64,000 bases of DNA from Liolophura sinensis (lineage: Eukaryota; Mollusca; Polyplacophora; Chitonida; Chitonidae): NCBI RefSeq assembly GCF_032854445.1, contig NC_088300.1:36935608-36999607 (forward strand). The letters run 5' to 3'. Shown here one piece after another: positions 12,166 through 26,037 of the stretch. The notes beneath the pieces are model-generated. The model was not told where the DNA came from. It saw only the letters and a list, made by a program, of their open reading frames with translations, and did no database searches. Position 1 is the stretch's first letter. Every line of letters begins with the position of its first letter. The translations under genes and the position numbers were made by a program.

Positions 12166-14394
12166 ACTACATAGAAATTCACCCATATAAGAACAAATTA
12201 AATGAAGTTGGCCTATGTATTAACAAATATTGTATCAGCTGGAAATGGAAGAACTAATCCGTGATGGCAAACCTTTGGCCTTAGTTTGTGTAATTTTTGG
12301 CAGATGTGATTGCGGGACAGTTGTTGTACAGATATGTTCCTACAGTTTCATCGGTATCGAGATAATGAGGAAACTTCGGACGGCACATCTAGTCGGCCAT
12401 CTTATGATTCGACTCGCTTCCGAATCGTTTCTTGGTGTGAGACCCCCAATAAAAATAGATATATAGCTGGTCGGTGTTCCCTTGAGATAATATATGTGGC
12501 ACGATTGGGACTATGTTTGTTTGGAAAGTGGACAGAACTAGCCGATTACACGCTCGTTCAAATCCTGTCTAACGGCCGTGAGTCAGAGCTGTGGTTGTGC
12601 AGATTGAATGACCAGCGTGTGACCAGTGGTTATTAGAACCGACCAGACCGCTAGGGAACAGGCACACAATAATCACATTTTTCATTTCCTCCCCGTCAGC
12701 CTTTTCACGGCAACAATGCCTTTTCCGCTTCACTGGGTCGTATATCTCTTGCGCCGTGTTTGCTCCAGTTAGAAACGGACGCCGTGTGTTTTAAGCTGTC
12801 ATTAGCCCTTCCAGGAAGCCTATGGCCGACAGAGACAATGGACAATGGCGAGGAGGACACGATGTGGCTGATACATCATTTCCAACGCGGCACTGTCGTC
12901 TGATTACGGAATTAAGCGTAGAACTTTGCGAGGTGTTATCTCTGCTGACCTGGATTAGTTACCACAAAAGATTTGTATGAGGCCTGGTGTTGTCATAGCG
13001 GCATTAGCTAGGATGGGTTTAACGACATAAAACAGCAGATTATTGTAATAAGGACGTTCCACCATAACAACTCTGCATTATACCTTCATAAAGAAAAAGA
13101 AAGATAGAGAGAGGAAAGCTGTGAGGCGTCTTGATTCCCGCGATAACGTATCATCGACATGAATAATTCCTTAACAAGGGTAGCAATCTGTAATTTACAG
13201 GGTCACATCCCATGATTTGTACATTGGCAGTTTTTTTATCTACACATGTACGGTAATGAAATTGTCAGCTAGGCATTGGTGAAATATTTATCAACTCTTC
13301 ATAAATATGTTCTGCGTATGTTTTATACCAGAGAATCATGGTATTTGTGGAAAGAAGATTTTTGAGTGTCCTTTATGATTTGGAAGTTGCGCTTTGGCTC
13401 TTCGTTGAACCTGAATGGCTTGCTTTATGTTCTTAGTGGATAAATAACATTTCTCCGCGAAGAAAATTAATACCTCAAAATGCAGAGCAAGATTCCAAGT
13501 TATATCTTTGAATAACCAAAAGCATCATAAAAGACGGTGTTTTTTCTTTTTTTTTTTTTTTTTTTTGTAGCTCGGTTCATGATTGATGTAAATTCACAAG
13601 TTGTTATTTCTTGTTAATTAAGTTTGCCATCCTAACCAAGAGAGAAGACCTACTTTATATGCCTCATGGCCAGGCTATTGCCATGCTCCAAAGGCTATTT
13701 GACTAATTGCTGGTTGGACAAAAGAATGAAATGTGGGGAAAACAATTCCAAAATGGATCAGAGAAAGGAAATGTTGTTAAGCTGTAACTTATGCACGTTT
13801 TTATCAATCTTCCGGGAATTGAGATGCTGATACCAAGTGGTAGACACTTGGCACAATAACAAACATAAGTTTAGACATGGTTTTATGCATCTGTTTGATT
13901 CTATAACAAGGCAACCAACTACACTTAAAAAAATCTCTACAAAGACATAACGTAGAAAAAACGAATATCTATATTTTTTTAATTCCGTTTTTTTTTTATT
14001 TTATCTGTTGATTGAAGACTTGTGTAATTTAATGTAATCCATGAAAAACAGAAAGACCTGATTAGACTACTATCAATATGACGGTTATATCTTGGCATAT
14101 CCCATTCTGTGGCCTGCGCCTGAAATTCAATAACTAAATAGCACGCCATGCACAGAAATCAGGCAATTTGGGATCAACTTTTCCTTCATTCATTCTGATG
14201 AGACTTCGAAGCTCAAGATGGAATTCTACAATACAGAAATTCTGAAGGGCTTTTCTTTTCATCCTGCACTTTATTGCGTTCATTGATGTGGATATATACA
14301 TTTACATATGTTTTATAAGTGGTGTTCTTTTTTCTCACTTTCTGGCTGAAACCTCAGATTTATGTTTTAACAACAAAGAACAGTATACTTACTG

Positions 14395-14419
14395 TATACA
14401 CACATACACACACACACAC
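14395..14419. repeat. (CA)n microsatellite
   Basis: A short CA run with one TA interruption. Confidence 0.9.
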
Positions 14420-14864
14420 GGAAGTTGTGGGTGGTCACGTCTGTTTCCTCCTGGTAATAAACCTGTATGTGGCCCATAGGTGCGTGTCTTAAGAGGTGAT
14501 TTGAAACAGGCATATAACTGGGGAGTTTAGCTTGAAGTGGTCCTTAGTTTGAGGGACACTATTCCAGGTGGAGTTTGGGAGTGTGTTGTATTGGCTCTCA
14601 ATTTCCGCTCACCCAGCATGGATTTATGACCATGTTAATCACTAAGTCTACATGTTAAGAGATTAATCAGCAGTGATAGACAGACAGTACCGTATGTTAC
14701 CTGATACCGTTGCGCGGCAACTCGAGGTGTGAACTTTAACTGAACTTAACCCAGATCCTAATTGTGCCCGACCCTCCCTAGTCAGTATTTCGGAAAGCTA
14801 GTGCCAAAAATTTTACAGAAAAGTGTGAACACCAATTGAGCTTGTAGCAACTTCTAGTGTAGTG

Positions 14865-14966
14865 AAAACGCCTGGTGTAATAATTATTACACTTGGGGGT
14901 TGCGATTTCCGCGCTTTGTGTAACGTCATTATGTGTTATTGTAATAATTATTATACTAGGCGTTTT
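14865..14966. mobile_element. Short fold-back (MITE-like) element
   Basis: AAAACGCCTGGTGTAATAAT (14865 on, 26-bp arm) is the reverse complement of the arm ending at 14966, with two differences. The spacer is about 50 bp and contains GCGATTTCCGCGC. The whole is 102 bp. It could be a miniature transposon or a fossil hairpin. No target duplication is clear. Confidence 0.5.
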
Positions 14967-17092
14967 ATTACGCTGACATTTGTTACATACGGTAGAAATA
15001 TGTTACTTTCCACTCCGTAAAAATAGCGCCTTTACAGGAAAATCACACTTTCTTCCTAATGCCTTGAGAACTTATTGTCATCTAATCTAAATACAATGAG
15101 CGATACATGGTACATGAGATTGTTAAAACCAGACCCGCTTAGACAGACTAATTCTGCGTTTTCTTTGTCACTTTTCTGTCAAAATGTATACGAAGGTAAC
15201 CCTACTGCTAGATTGGGCTGCCTCGTAATCAGGTCATCAATGGGTGTATCTCGGTTAATGAAGAACATCGGCCCGTATTCATGTGAATGAGCAGTGGTCA
15301 GTGCATTGAATCAACACCCTGTCAGTTCTCTCTGATGATATCTCCACTTTCCGTAGAAACCTGCCCTTGCCTCGGCCTATATATATTACTATCACATTTA
15401 ATATCTCAGTGATAAGTAACTGATCAAGCTGCACATCGATGACATGTCCAACTGAATTCTTTGTAATAATGTGAATGGTGAACCTGGCGAGTTCAAAGGG
15501 TGTATTATAGCACTATTAATATACCGGTACATTGAAGTGTGATTATTCTCCAGGGCTGATGAATTTAACTCGGCCATAACTCAGTGGGATCTCCACGTCG
15601 ATTCTCAACCGCGTCTATTTTTAAAAGTAAACAACTAGTAAGTATATTCTTTCCGATTTTCGAGATCGGTGACCGGAAAAAAAGCTGCAAGCCGTCTGCG
15701 TATATGTGGTGTCTGTTTAAGCTATAACTAGCCCTTCCCAAAATTCGATGATGGACATACCTGTCGTTAATTATCCCTCTTTGATCTATACCTGGTGCAT
15801 TTTTAGTGTAGAATTGTGTATTGACTTGTACTTGATATAGTCGATTTTGTCATTGATATATTGTACCCGCGGCAATATGGGCAGAGGTCTGGACTTTGAT
15901 GTCAGCGGCCAGACACACAGAGCTAGTGGTCCACTACACCTGTGGTCAGCCCCCGGCCATCCACTTTACATATCCGGCTGCCTCGGCCCATGCAGCTTCA
16001 CTCACGGACGTGTAATTGATACTTGATTTGAAAAGCTCAAACGACAACGGGGGCAATTCTGTCGATTCTAATTTAACAAATAGATTCGAGTATATAGCCG
16101 TCACGGAGAGTGATTGTTTTGAGTCTAGCGGATGTTCACTCTATTTGTTTGATTAGGAACCTACTTGTCAGTGACGGTACGTGTGGATGGGGATTTCAGT
16201 CAGTTGTGTCCACAGTGGAGGATCCGTGGAACGTTAATACTGTGGAAGATACATATCTTGTGGAATAAGTGTTACGTTTTATATGCTCTTAATACGCTTG
16301 TATGACTGGGTTGGAAACTTTGTAAGTCTCCAACAGTAGTAATGGCCTGTTTATCGGTACAGAGAATGAGATTATAAAGGTAGGTATTACAGCTTATCTG
16401 TATATAGATTATATAATCTAATATCTCGTATTGTCCCATCTGATGTACATATCTGTACATACTGTCCTGACTTCATATTGTATGGTAGCAATGCTCATCT
16501 TATAATACAACACATGAGGAATGGTACGTGTCATGGCATGTTTTATACACTACTTTCATGAATTACGGGCCGAATTTAAGGGCGTGTGTAATTTGCTTCC
16601 ATTTAAGCATTTACATGAACAGTTAGAATAAAACCCTAAATGAAGTAAATTGACAAGTGACCGTATTTCACCGGTTACTTGTGACCATTTATCAGCTATA
16701 TCACACCGTCGTCGCTGTTCCGGTTTTATTCTCTATGCTGCATAGTATTGTATATATACAATATCTGATATATTATCGTATTTCATTTGATACATCAATT
16801 TAGTCCCAAAACAATTACTTGTAATCTGTGATGATGTGGGCATCTGTAATTTTAGACCACAAATGCTGACACGGTACGGCGCTGTAATTCATACCTGCCC
16901 ACAGAGCGCCATGCACGTTTGCGCTCTGTAATCCATATCGTGCTTTACCGTGTAATGAAGGCGATGTGGGGGTAATTGGAGTGAGTATTTATCCCACAAG
17001 TATTCCTTATTCTGTACCAAAGATAAATGTGTGTCAGTATTCATTTACTTTATGTATGCTGGCTAGTACCTATAAACACTATATGAAGAGCA
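14967..17092. other. Flanking DNA without a supported gene
   Basis: No coding segment, known repeat or RNA gene recognised. Short open frames lack motifs and splice support. Confidence 0.4.
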
Positions 17093-17099
17093 TTACTGT

Positions 17100-17220
17100 T
17101 TATTTATTTATTTATTTATTTGATTGGTGTTTTACGCCGTACTCAAGAATATTTCACTTATACGACGGCGGCCAGCATTATGGTGGGAGGAAACCGGACA
17201 GAGCCCGGGGGAAACCCACG
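17100..17220 (-). mobile_element. SINE, 5'-truncated, short target duplication
   Basis: A (TTTA)n tail, then TTGATTGGTGTTTTACGCCG and the standard body to GGGGGAAACCCACG. TTACTGT flanks it at 17093-17099 and 17221-17227. The truncation point is the same GAAACCCAC block as in the copy at 12.05 kb. Confidence 0.88.
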
Positions 17221-17227
17221 TTACTGT

Positions 17228-20200
17228 GTAAATTGGCAGACTGGAAGTCCTGGAACGACCTTTCAGTGCCGTTTTAAACTCTAAATTTACACGTGAATGT
17301 GCACTCGATGCAATTTTTTGTCGAGGAGAGTTTTTCGAAGGCCGGAGATGTTTATCTTTAGGAGGCGGAAGAATACCAGAAATGAAACGTCAAATGAGGG
17401 ACTTTTTTCTCCCTCACGTGTTGGAGATGTATAGAATGAATGGGATTTTGTTAGAGAACGCCTCAGTGTCACGGTAATATTTACTGTGTGACCTTGGTCC
17501 CTCTGCTTTACCACAGAGTAATGGATAATGGCATTGTAGAAGATACAATAAGATGCGTGCCTTAAGCTACACATACATGTGCATGTATCTTAGAGTTTAA
17601 CAGTTAAATCCAGGCAAAGTAACAAATAACAGGTAAATTCAGACTTACATGCCGTGTTTTACATTAATTCACATGAACCATGTATAGACCGAATCCATAC
17701 CGTTCATCGCCTGATTCCAAATGTGTATGTTAACTGTTTACTTACAGAGGATGAAGGCAGTGATAGTGTTCTATAATTTCTAACACATTGTGCCTTTTAT
17801 CAATATTTATTGGTTTTAAAATGCCCAAAATTTCTGTTTAAACATTGCCTCAACATCGTATGTATAGTTGTAGGATTTTGACACGATGGCACGTGGCCAC
17901 ACCCACGTTAATTGGAGAAAGACCAACAACGAAGCATCAGCGCTTTATAGGACATTGTGCCACGTTGAATAGGGAGCGTGGCTTTAAATCTAACGCTTCC
18001 AGCAGCATCCTCTTCATAAAAGCTTCCCCACTTTAACCGGCTGTTCATAAAGGGAACGCGAAGCAGTTGTGAATGTGTCCGCAAACTTACCTGCACGCTT
18101 CGCTCTTTACCGTCACGCGTACGTCGACAGAGAAGATTCCAGTGTGTTGCTGTGTGCGGACAACAATTTCTTGGAGCAACACGACCGTCGGTCTCTCTCT
18201 TCTTTTGTCCCCCGACGGGCAATAGCAGTTGCAGCCCCGAGGGGATATATTGGTCCAATGCCACCATGCCTGTGACAGTCACTTTCGTTGTTAAAGTAAT
18301 GCTCTTTCCGTTTTTTTTTTAAGGTTTCTTCCGCCGCATCGATCTGTGAAAGCAGTGTAGTTCATTGTTGCAAAACGCTCCTTTTCCCTCAAATAGATTT
18401 GAAACATAATTCATTTTGTTATAAAACCGTTATAAATTGTGTGTATCTGAGCAATCACTGGCTCAATGTTAGCTTGTTTAAAACATTGTAGGAAAATCAG
18501 CAAAAGTCACAATATTTTCCCCACTGAGAGACTGAATGATATTTGACGAATAGGCGACAGTGCATCTCTCAACATAATCAACCTGATGGATTGCAGATGC
18601 ATTTTATTGCTAATTTATTGCCGTGTTTGCACAAGCGACATGGTAGTAGTTTACAAAATATCTTGAGAAAGTTGCTCATCACGCAGTGGTCAGAGTTTTA
18701 AGTGTCATTATCCTACCATGACCGCCTATGCCCTGAGAGACTTGACCACCATTACATACATGCACCCAGCCCTGACCGGCCTAACCAATTTCCCGTGTCT
18801 TAATTTATGAATCACTAACTGGTTTACTGGTAGTTATATGTTTGCCCCAGCGGGAAATGCTCTAATGTCTTCTGTGACAGGTTCCATGATCGCAATAAAC
18901 TACAGTTTCATTGCAGTGGTGTTCTTTACACATTGTTTGGTGAGCATTGGGAAAAAAGGTGTCCGGCAGAAGGCTACATCAGTAGCCTCGCCAACCCAAG
19001 CGGTCATAAATTTGTTAGATTTAGAGCAAATAGGATTTAGGTGATGCTCCAAGCCTCTATTACACTCCAGTAAGAACGATCGTATATCCCGGCAGTTGTG
19101 TGGAGTTTAATGTAATGATATGGCCTCTGTTGCCGGACGGCTCACGCTGTGCGGAAATTCTTGTCTTTTTACTTCACCTTGCTATTTTGATGCTTCCTTC
19201 GTAGCGGACGTCTCTATAATTACAGCCGGGTTTCCCAGACTCCCTGTGGGATAATACCGTTACACCGAGAAGCATTAATGGCTGTATTAGAGGATTCACA
19301 ATGTTTTTAGTGGAATGTTGAAGTTGAGATGAAATACACCATACATATTCAAGTACACCGTTAAAATCCTCCTTCAAGCTCTCTGCACTAGATTATGCAA
19401 CTGAATAACAATATGTGCCGCGTCTTATTGAAAGGTTTTTTACTTGCAATGGCGCAAGCATACCTTTTTTTAATATATATAGGTTCCCAAAGACTTACAG
19501 ATGAATGTCTGCGCCGGTGACATTTCCTCAGTGTAAAAACCAGATCAGCAGGGGGATAACCTGTCACGTCATAACGCTATTTTTCTCTTTTATACCGTCA
19601 GTCTGTGACAGTTACTTAAATAATACAAATGCGACCCTCACTTTGCTGTTGGGAAACATGTTCAGACTGGCTCAAGCTTATCTGACCACTTGGTAAATTT
19701 GTGAGTTTTGATTTGAAAATATCAGCTAAACTCTATAAATAATACACTGGTCAGTCCCGTTCACGACAAGTGGTGTTTTTGTCAGCAGCGTACAGATGTC
19801 CCATCTTTTTTCTTCTTTCTGTGATTAGATCTTTTCGTATTTAGGGCATAAACACGCAGTAGCAGGAAGAAATGACAGAACATTCAATGAACAGAGCAGA
19901 ACGTTCAGGCTAAATATACACACACCATTGATTTCTCTGGGAGAGATATGACGACTTGCGCATTCTCTAAACTGCTTTCACTTAATATCGGTCTCATTTA
20001 TATACAGTATTGTAAGCTGTGCACAAAGAATATACTTAGTTTAAATCCGCTGGCGACGCAATATTAGTGTCAGGACTTGATCTTTCAGAATGATAAAGAA
20101 TTTTGCTTCCATGCATTTTAGTATCACTTGGACGAAAGCTAACAAGTATGTAAGTGCGTAAGATTGCTCGTCGTTTGTGTCTTGCAGATTAATGAAATTG

Positions 20201-23200
20201 AATGTTTTCTTTTAGTGTAAGAGAAAAGTTCGTGTATTTTGCTCTTCTTTGTTATAATTTACCATAAGATACCGCGTAACCATTTTTAAACTTTTGACCC
20301 CCATGAAGTAAGCTATGTGTCGGTCTATCTTGATTGCAAAACAAAGGTTAGAACTAGAAGTCTTTTCATATCTCAGCTGGCTCTACGCTGTACCATGCAA
20401 GACTTAACTGCATGCATTAAAGTATACACAGTCCATTCGTCTGAGGGCAAGTTGATTTAAATTTTGAAATATAGTACGCAAACGGCCTTTGATCTTTTGT
20501 TATTTCTCTCACGAACACTGTTTGGTGTGTTTTATTTATTATGTGGCGACTTTTAGATGACCAGCATATCTCGAAGGTAAATCTTCAGAACTCGTTGTAT
20601 TCATTACCATAATTGCATATTCTTACGTCTGTACGTTTTGTCCTGTACACACCTGTAAACATTCGATCGGGTTCTCAGAATATTCAGGTTTTCTTTGTTC
20701 TCCATGAAAATGGCTTCAGCAGTTCTTGTGTTTAACATTAGGGAATCAAATAGGCTTTTTTCCTCGCACTTCTGTGTCGAGTTGACATTATCTTTATGCT
20801 ACTTTCCTCTTAAGGGAGCCTTAGAATCCCCCTGGGTGGCACACATTTCAGTGCCCACGACTTTGTCAGCATTACCCATGTTTAGCCATACACTTCCACC
20901 TGTCAAATACATCTTCATTTGGCAAAAAGGTTCATCGCGGGTTCTGTATGGAATACAGGACTTCGTGTGAAAGCATCAAGTTGTTTTATAGTTGTTTCGC
21001 CCACATATATTACCCGTACGCTGACAGCTCCATCTGCCACCACTTTCGGACGCTAACGTCTCGAGAACTCGGATCAAGCCGGAAATTCCCTAAATTCAGC
21101 TGTATAGAGGCGTTCAGAGCGCGCCACCTTGCAGCATGCCAGCTTTCTGACGCCAACGTTGTAGCACCAGTTATCCATCATTCGGAGCAATATCTAAATG
21201 TGCCGTGTATATCGCTGAAAACGCATTTTTTTATAGTTTCATTACATTAGAGCGGTTATGTTTTATATCAGATAACAGCAACTTATACAGATGAAAGAAA
21301 TGATGGCAAACTAGTTTACCTCATTTAAACGAAACGACGAGAATATTAGGTATTGCACATAATTAAACTTCATGTCGCGACCTTATAAGTATAGTCAGAA
21401 CTGTTTGCCACCACACAGTAAAAATATATGTCAGTAATTTTTTGGGGCATTTCAGTCTTTGTGTACAATGTTGGCTATATATAAAATTTATGCGCAGTGT
21501 TGAGCATATTTTATTTCTAACCCATGGTTATTACCATAACAGCTTGAATGACTGTAGTTATCCTTAGTTTTAGGCCCTCTTGAATTTTTGCTTTGCATTT
21601 CATCCCCAAACCACGACTGCTAATTTTATGGCTATCTTGAGGTTTCAAGAAAGTTGTAAGAACCCTTTCCGCAGTTGCGAAGACTTAGTGTGGCAGCTCG
21701 CGCATGACAGCTGGGCTTTAGAGTATCATCTGCCATGGACAAGTGATCATGGACAAACGCGCTGACGCGGAACTGCCTTAACGATCGTTCTCATAGCTGT
21801 CTTGTCATCATAATAATCTGAATATTTGATTAATGTTACCTTAGGTGTAAATGTGCTCAATATTATTAGCAGTGGAATGGTGGAAATGAGGTTCTAAGGG
21901 TTTGAAGTTGAGGTAATACAAACCTTATTGCAGGGACCCCTGTATAGCCCTCAGGGAATATGCCTATTCAAAGTCGCATCCATGCCAAGTAATTGTAGGT
22001 CATCAACATGTCAGGATTCATTAAATACATGTAAATATTCAGTGTCTAGCATTCAAGCATTTCAGTGCTGGAGTCAAAGTGTTCAAAATGATTGAAATCA
22101 ATGGCTGCACCTACCCCTGGCTGCCCTGAGTTTTGTAGTAATTCACACAAATATTACAAGTTAGGTTCTAGAAAATTCTCGTTAAATGCTGATCAAGGCC
22201 CTATAAATAAAAGCTCAAAGCCAAAAGCCCAGTTTAGTGCTTGGTAAGTAAATTGCGATGCTTACCCTGACTTAAAACTGTCTGTGGAATTTGGTGACAT
22301 TACAACGCGTGTGGCGAATTAAGAGGTGACGGTGTCGTTTAATGCCCAGAGATACGGCGATAATGGGTAAGATCCACACCAACCCGTAAAACACACATCT
22401 TTCCATCACCCACTCGCTCGCCCTCATTGTTCGGATGTATTTATTACAGCATTTGAAAGAGATTAACGTACTTTGGACACATTTCATCAGGCCTTAGGTA
22501 AACAAAACATTTAAAAGTTTGGGTGAAACCATTGCGGCATAACCGATGACGACGTTCCTCGCCTGGCGTAGACTTGCATACAAAACAGAAGTGCTCGTCC
22601 TCTCGTCAACTGACTATATACACATGCAGCCGTTCCAAGCGTTTTAAAACTTTCCTGCATATATGCCATTTTTTGTGAACATTATGCTTTAATGTTCATG
22701 GCTGGTAATAAAGCACTTCAGTGTTTCGTGCAGGACCCAATATTTCCCACCCTCCTCACAAAATGTATAACCATGTCATCACATTGTCAGAAGCATTTTT
22801 GTTTGAACACAGGATTAAAATTAGGAATCTGCCCGATTTCTTCAAAGTGGCAGTACGATAGCGCAAGAGAACATGCGTTTAGAAGTAATAATCGTATACT
22901 TCTCTGTAACGAGACGGCTTATAGCCTGAAGTATGTGTACAGTGTTGTACATCTTGTTACGGATACACATTTGCATCATTTGAACCAACTTCTTGCACAC
23001 GCTTAATTTGGTGTATACATCATAGTCACTCCAGGTTTCTCCGCTACGACGTCTTCAAGCATCAGGCAATCCTGTCTTGGGGATTTCGGGTCAGATATCG
23101 TGTCTGCTTCCAAAAGATCCCCCATAAATAACCCAGCGTGTGTAGACGTTTCGTACTTGAGACCACGTGTCAGTCAACACTATCTGTCATCTCTAATGGC

Positions 23201-23758
23201 CCTTCCCCGTCCGGGGAAGTAGAGTGAAGAGGCGCTTGTTCCTAGGTCTACAATGTCGCCTTAAGCCGGTCGCCTTTTTGGCGGGTGACACTTACTGAAT
23301 GGAGGAGTAGTTGCCGTAGATTTGTTCGGGCCGTTCATGCGAGTATTGTTAATAACCTAAACTGTCGTTGAGCCTAGGGCAACCTTTGGCAGACGATTTG
23401 AATCCTTTACAAAGAGAGTATCGTGCTCGAACAAATTATGTGACTTGTGCATGTCTGTTTGTGGTTCGCCATAACACTGCCTTTTTTTACCCTACACCCC
23501 CTCCCGTATTCATAACTGCCATGTTCATCTGAGCCAACTTCTCATCGAATACATGCCTTTAAACAATGTGTAACTGTTCATTAACAACAGTATGGATAAT
23601 TAACAAGTTATCGCTGTAATATTTCTGAGCGACATTTGCTTTTTGTCGTATTTTAGAAACACCACGACATTTCTCAATTCTTTCATATGGGTATTTTTGT
23701 GTGAAATTGCAAAGATAGTAGCAACATTCATTTCTTTGTAAAACTCATTATAATACAC
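17228..23758. other. Flanking DNA without a supported gene
   Basis: 6.5 kb of unique-looking sequence. The open frames around 17.9-18.3 kb (opposed strands), 18.8 kb and 20.7-21.25 kb show no recognisable motif and no consistent splice borders. CpG is frequent. I see no tandem array. Confidence 0.4.
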
Positions 23759-23985
23759 TTAAATAGTTGATTAGTGTCTTATAGGTGGTACATAAGAATT
23801 TCACTTATGAATAAGTTGGAGCCAATAGGACAGAGCCCGGTAGACACCGCCAGCTTTATAGGCAGATATCTAATATAACCAGTAACCGCAAAGGCAATCA
23901 AACGAGCCGGCGAGAGCTAAAGTCGAACCTGTGACCTTTTCGTCGGGAGCGGAACATCCGCACTACTCCAAATATCGCGCCATGA
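23759..23985 (-). mobile_element. Diverged SINE with a different tRNA-like head
   Basis: Read on the minus strand, the 5' part has a tRNA-like layout: TGGCGCGATATTTGGAGTAG as an A-box region and CACAGGTTCGACTTTAG as a B box. The 3' part has CCGGGCTCTGTCC, CATAAGTGAAATTCTTATG and GACACTAATCAAC, which align with the 3' half of the common SINE (CCCGGGCTCTGCCCG, TATAAGTGAAATATTCTTGA, AAACACCAATCAAA). The head does not match the head of the common family at 44.3 kb. It is either an old copy or a separate subfamily. Confidence 0.55.
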
Positions 23986-25899
23986 TTCGGCTTTTTGTAT
24001 ACACATGTTTTAACATGACCTGATAAAAAAACCATACTGTAACATTAACTGTTAAGGAAAAAAAACGGATAAATGTCCAATGTACAATTAAGCTCACAGA
24101 AAATAGTTACGACATCCAATTTTAAAGCAAATTTAATAAGTTCTTGCAGGCCCTGGTGGTGCTTCAAGTGGGTCTGTGTGGAGCTATAATAGGCATTCAT
24201 AGCAGAGGAGAGAAGATCCCAGGTGTTGCGTGAATGCTGTGTATCATACAGTATATCTAAAGTCCATTCAAAATATAGGTGTATCTTTTGACCTTTGTGA
24301 CGTGGACTCTGTTCAATCTGTCCAACAGACGGACATATGGAAATGTCCCCGGGCCAGCCCTGTGATTAGCATAGGTTATATATGAGAAAGACTTAGGCTT
24401 GTCATTGATAAGATTTTCCTGCTATGATATATCTGTGTACTGGACAATCGCATGCCCTTAAGCCATTCACGTGTTTTCTTACAGCGTTGTGAACAATTTA
24501 ATCAATTAAACGGTAAAACTGGGAGTTCATTGTTGTCTAGGTATGGAAAAGAGGTCTTCTTTTCACACGCACATGGGCAATTAAAATACTGAAGGATCTT
24601 AAGGCCTCTTCAGCCCTTGTTGCGTTTGAGTCCCGTTCATGTGATGCTTTTCTCGTCCGTCGCACCAATCTGTGTGAATCTTTAGCTCAGGGAAATGAAT
24701 GACATTCTGACATTCCGGCATTAAGTACGCTAGTATGTGGATCTGTATATCTAGGAGAGACAGGCGGCTAACTTCCCGGCCTAACCTTTCGTCAGTCGAC
24801 CCCGGGACAAGATACGTGAGATAAGATACGTGTTTTCAGTGAAGCACCTACTATTGCACGGGGACGTAATTTGGACAGACCACTTTACCTTGTTGGAAGT
24901 ATATAAGAGGCGGTCAAAGGCTGAGAATGCCATGTTTGTTGGCGAAGAATGGCGGACAATCGCTCCTACTGCCACAACGGAGAGGCCTGGTCCGCGCACA
25001 GAGGGGAGGATCCTTAGACTTTCTAATTAAGCGTTTCGGGTCACGTCTGAGGTATCGTGTTGCCGAACTCTTTTTCAACGCCTGTATTGTCTGACGGCAG
25101 TTTAGTCCGCGTTTGCGTAACGGACTTTTTGCATGTGCTCAAAGCCACGGTGAAGAGGTGGCAGTAATGCCGCAGACACTTGGTAAGGAATTGTCCTACT
25201 AGCTCCCTTTGTTCGTACACCAGACCCATTGTGTTCTTCCGCTATGGGCAAAGTCATAGGAAACAGATAAAGCGGATAATTTTTTTAGCTCGAACAAGAA
25301 ACTAATTATATTACATGTTGAGGAAGCGAAGAGGCTCTGAAACAGATGATTGATTTTAAATGTAAGTGTTGTGAGCTGGAGAACCGTCGGAGCACTCCAG
25401 GACTCTCCGTTGTGTTGGCTTGTGTGCCATAGGACTGGACCTCTGCTGTATAGTGCAAGGTGACAAGGATATAACCTTGGCCATTCAGCCCGAAAATGTC
25501 ACCGGAAAATACTTGTAGAGATCGTCCATCATTTGGGCGACGAGGTAAGGGTCTGACCCGTCCCTCCAGTCCACTGTCACACCCTTAGGGGACAGGTGGT
25601 GTCTACCTAAGCGACCATTACTGTCGGATTATAAATGGCCCTGTCTTGTCCAGGTGTAACGCGATCTCTTATCAACGAACAAGTGCAGGTTTAAATTTAA
25701 ACAGGTAAAACGATTTGGTCTATCCTGCAGAAAGTCTTCAACTCAGTCTACGATAGGGACCGATGAGTGTCTTCACCAGAATTCCGCTGTTGAGTGAAGA
25801 CATATGCCGTTTTGTTGTGGTACTACAGTACCACTGTCAGAGAAGCGGAGTTGGCCTTCTGACTTTAACAGTGACCAGTTACTAAATTTTGTCTTCACC
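23986..25899. other. Region just upstream of the candidate first exon
   Basis: No gene recognised. If 25900 is the start codon, the promoter and 5'UTR should lie here. TATAAAT at 25630-25636 is the only core-promoter-like string I noticed, and it may be chance. Confidence 0.3.
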
Positions 25900-26037
25900 A
25901 TGTCTCGCCTGTTGTGTGAACGTCAGCTGGATTTGGAATTACGAAATCTGAAACTGTTACTAGAGGATTTGGAAACTGCCAACTCTCGGGAAATTCCGTC
26001 GATGAACCGAACCACGAGCGTTACCCAAAAATCAGAG
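25900..26037 (+). CDS. Candidate first coding exon of the KIF26-like gene
   Basis: The frame is open from an ATG at 25804. I prefer the in-frame ATG at 25900, which has a better context (TTCACC before it). From 25900 it gives 46 residues, beginning MSRLLCERQLD, with regularly spaced leucines that could form a short amphipathic or coiled-coil helix. The exon would end after TCA GAG, at the donor GTAATA (26038). That leaves phase 0, the same as the start of the next exon at 31024, so the joined protein would read ...TQKSE-ACDRGNE.... A TATA-like TATAAAT lies at 25630-25636. I do not recognise this peptide in vertebrate KIF26. The link rests only on position, strand, phase and open frame. The true start could lie elsewhere, for example at the ATG at 31111 inside the next exon. 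Confidence 0.35.

Noticed and set aside
17908-18282. 124-codon minus-strand frame
   Set aside because: Overlaps two plus-strand open frames, and none shows a motif. CpG-rich DNA has fewer stops.
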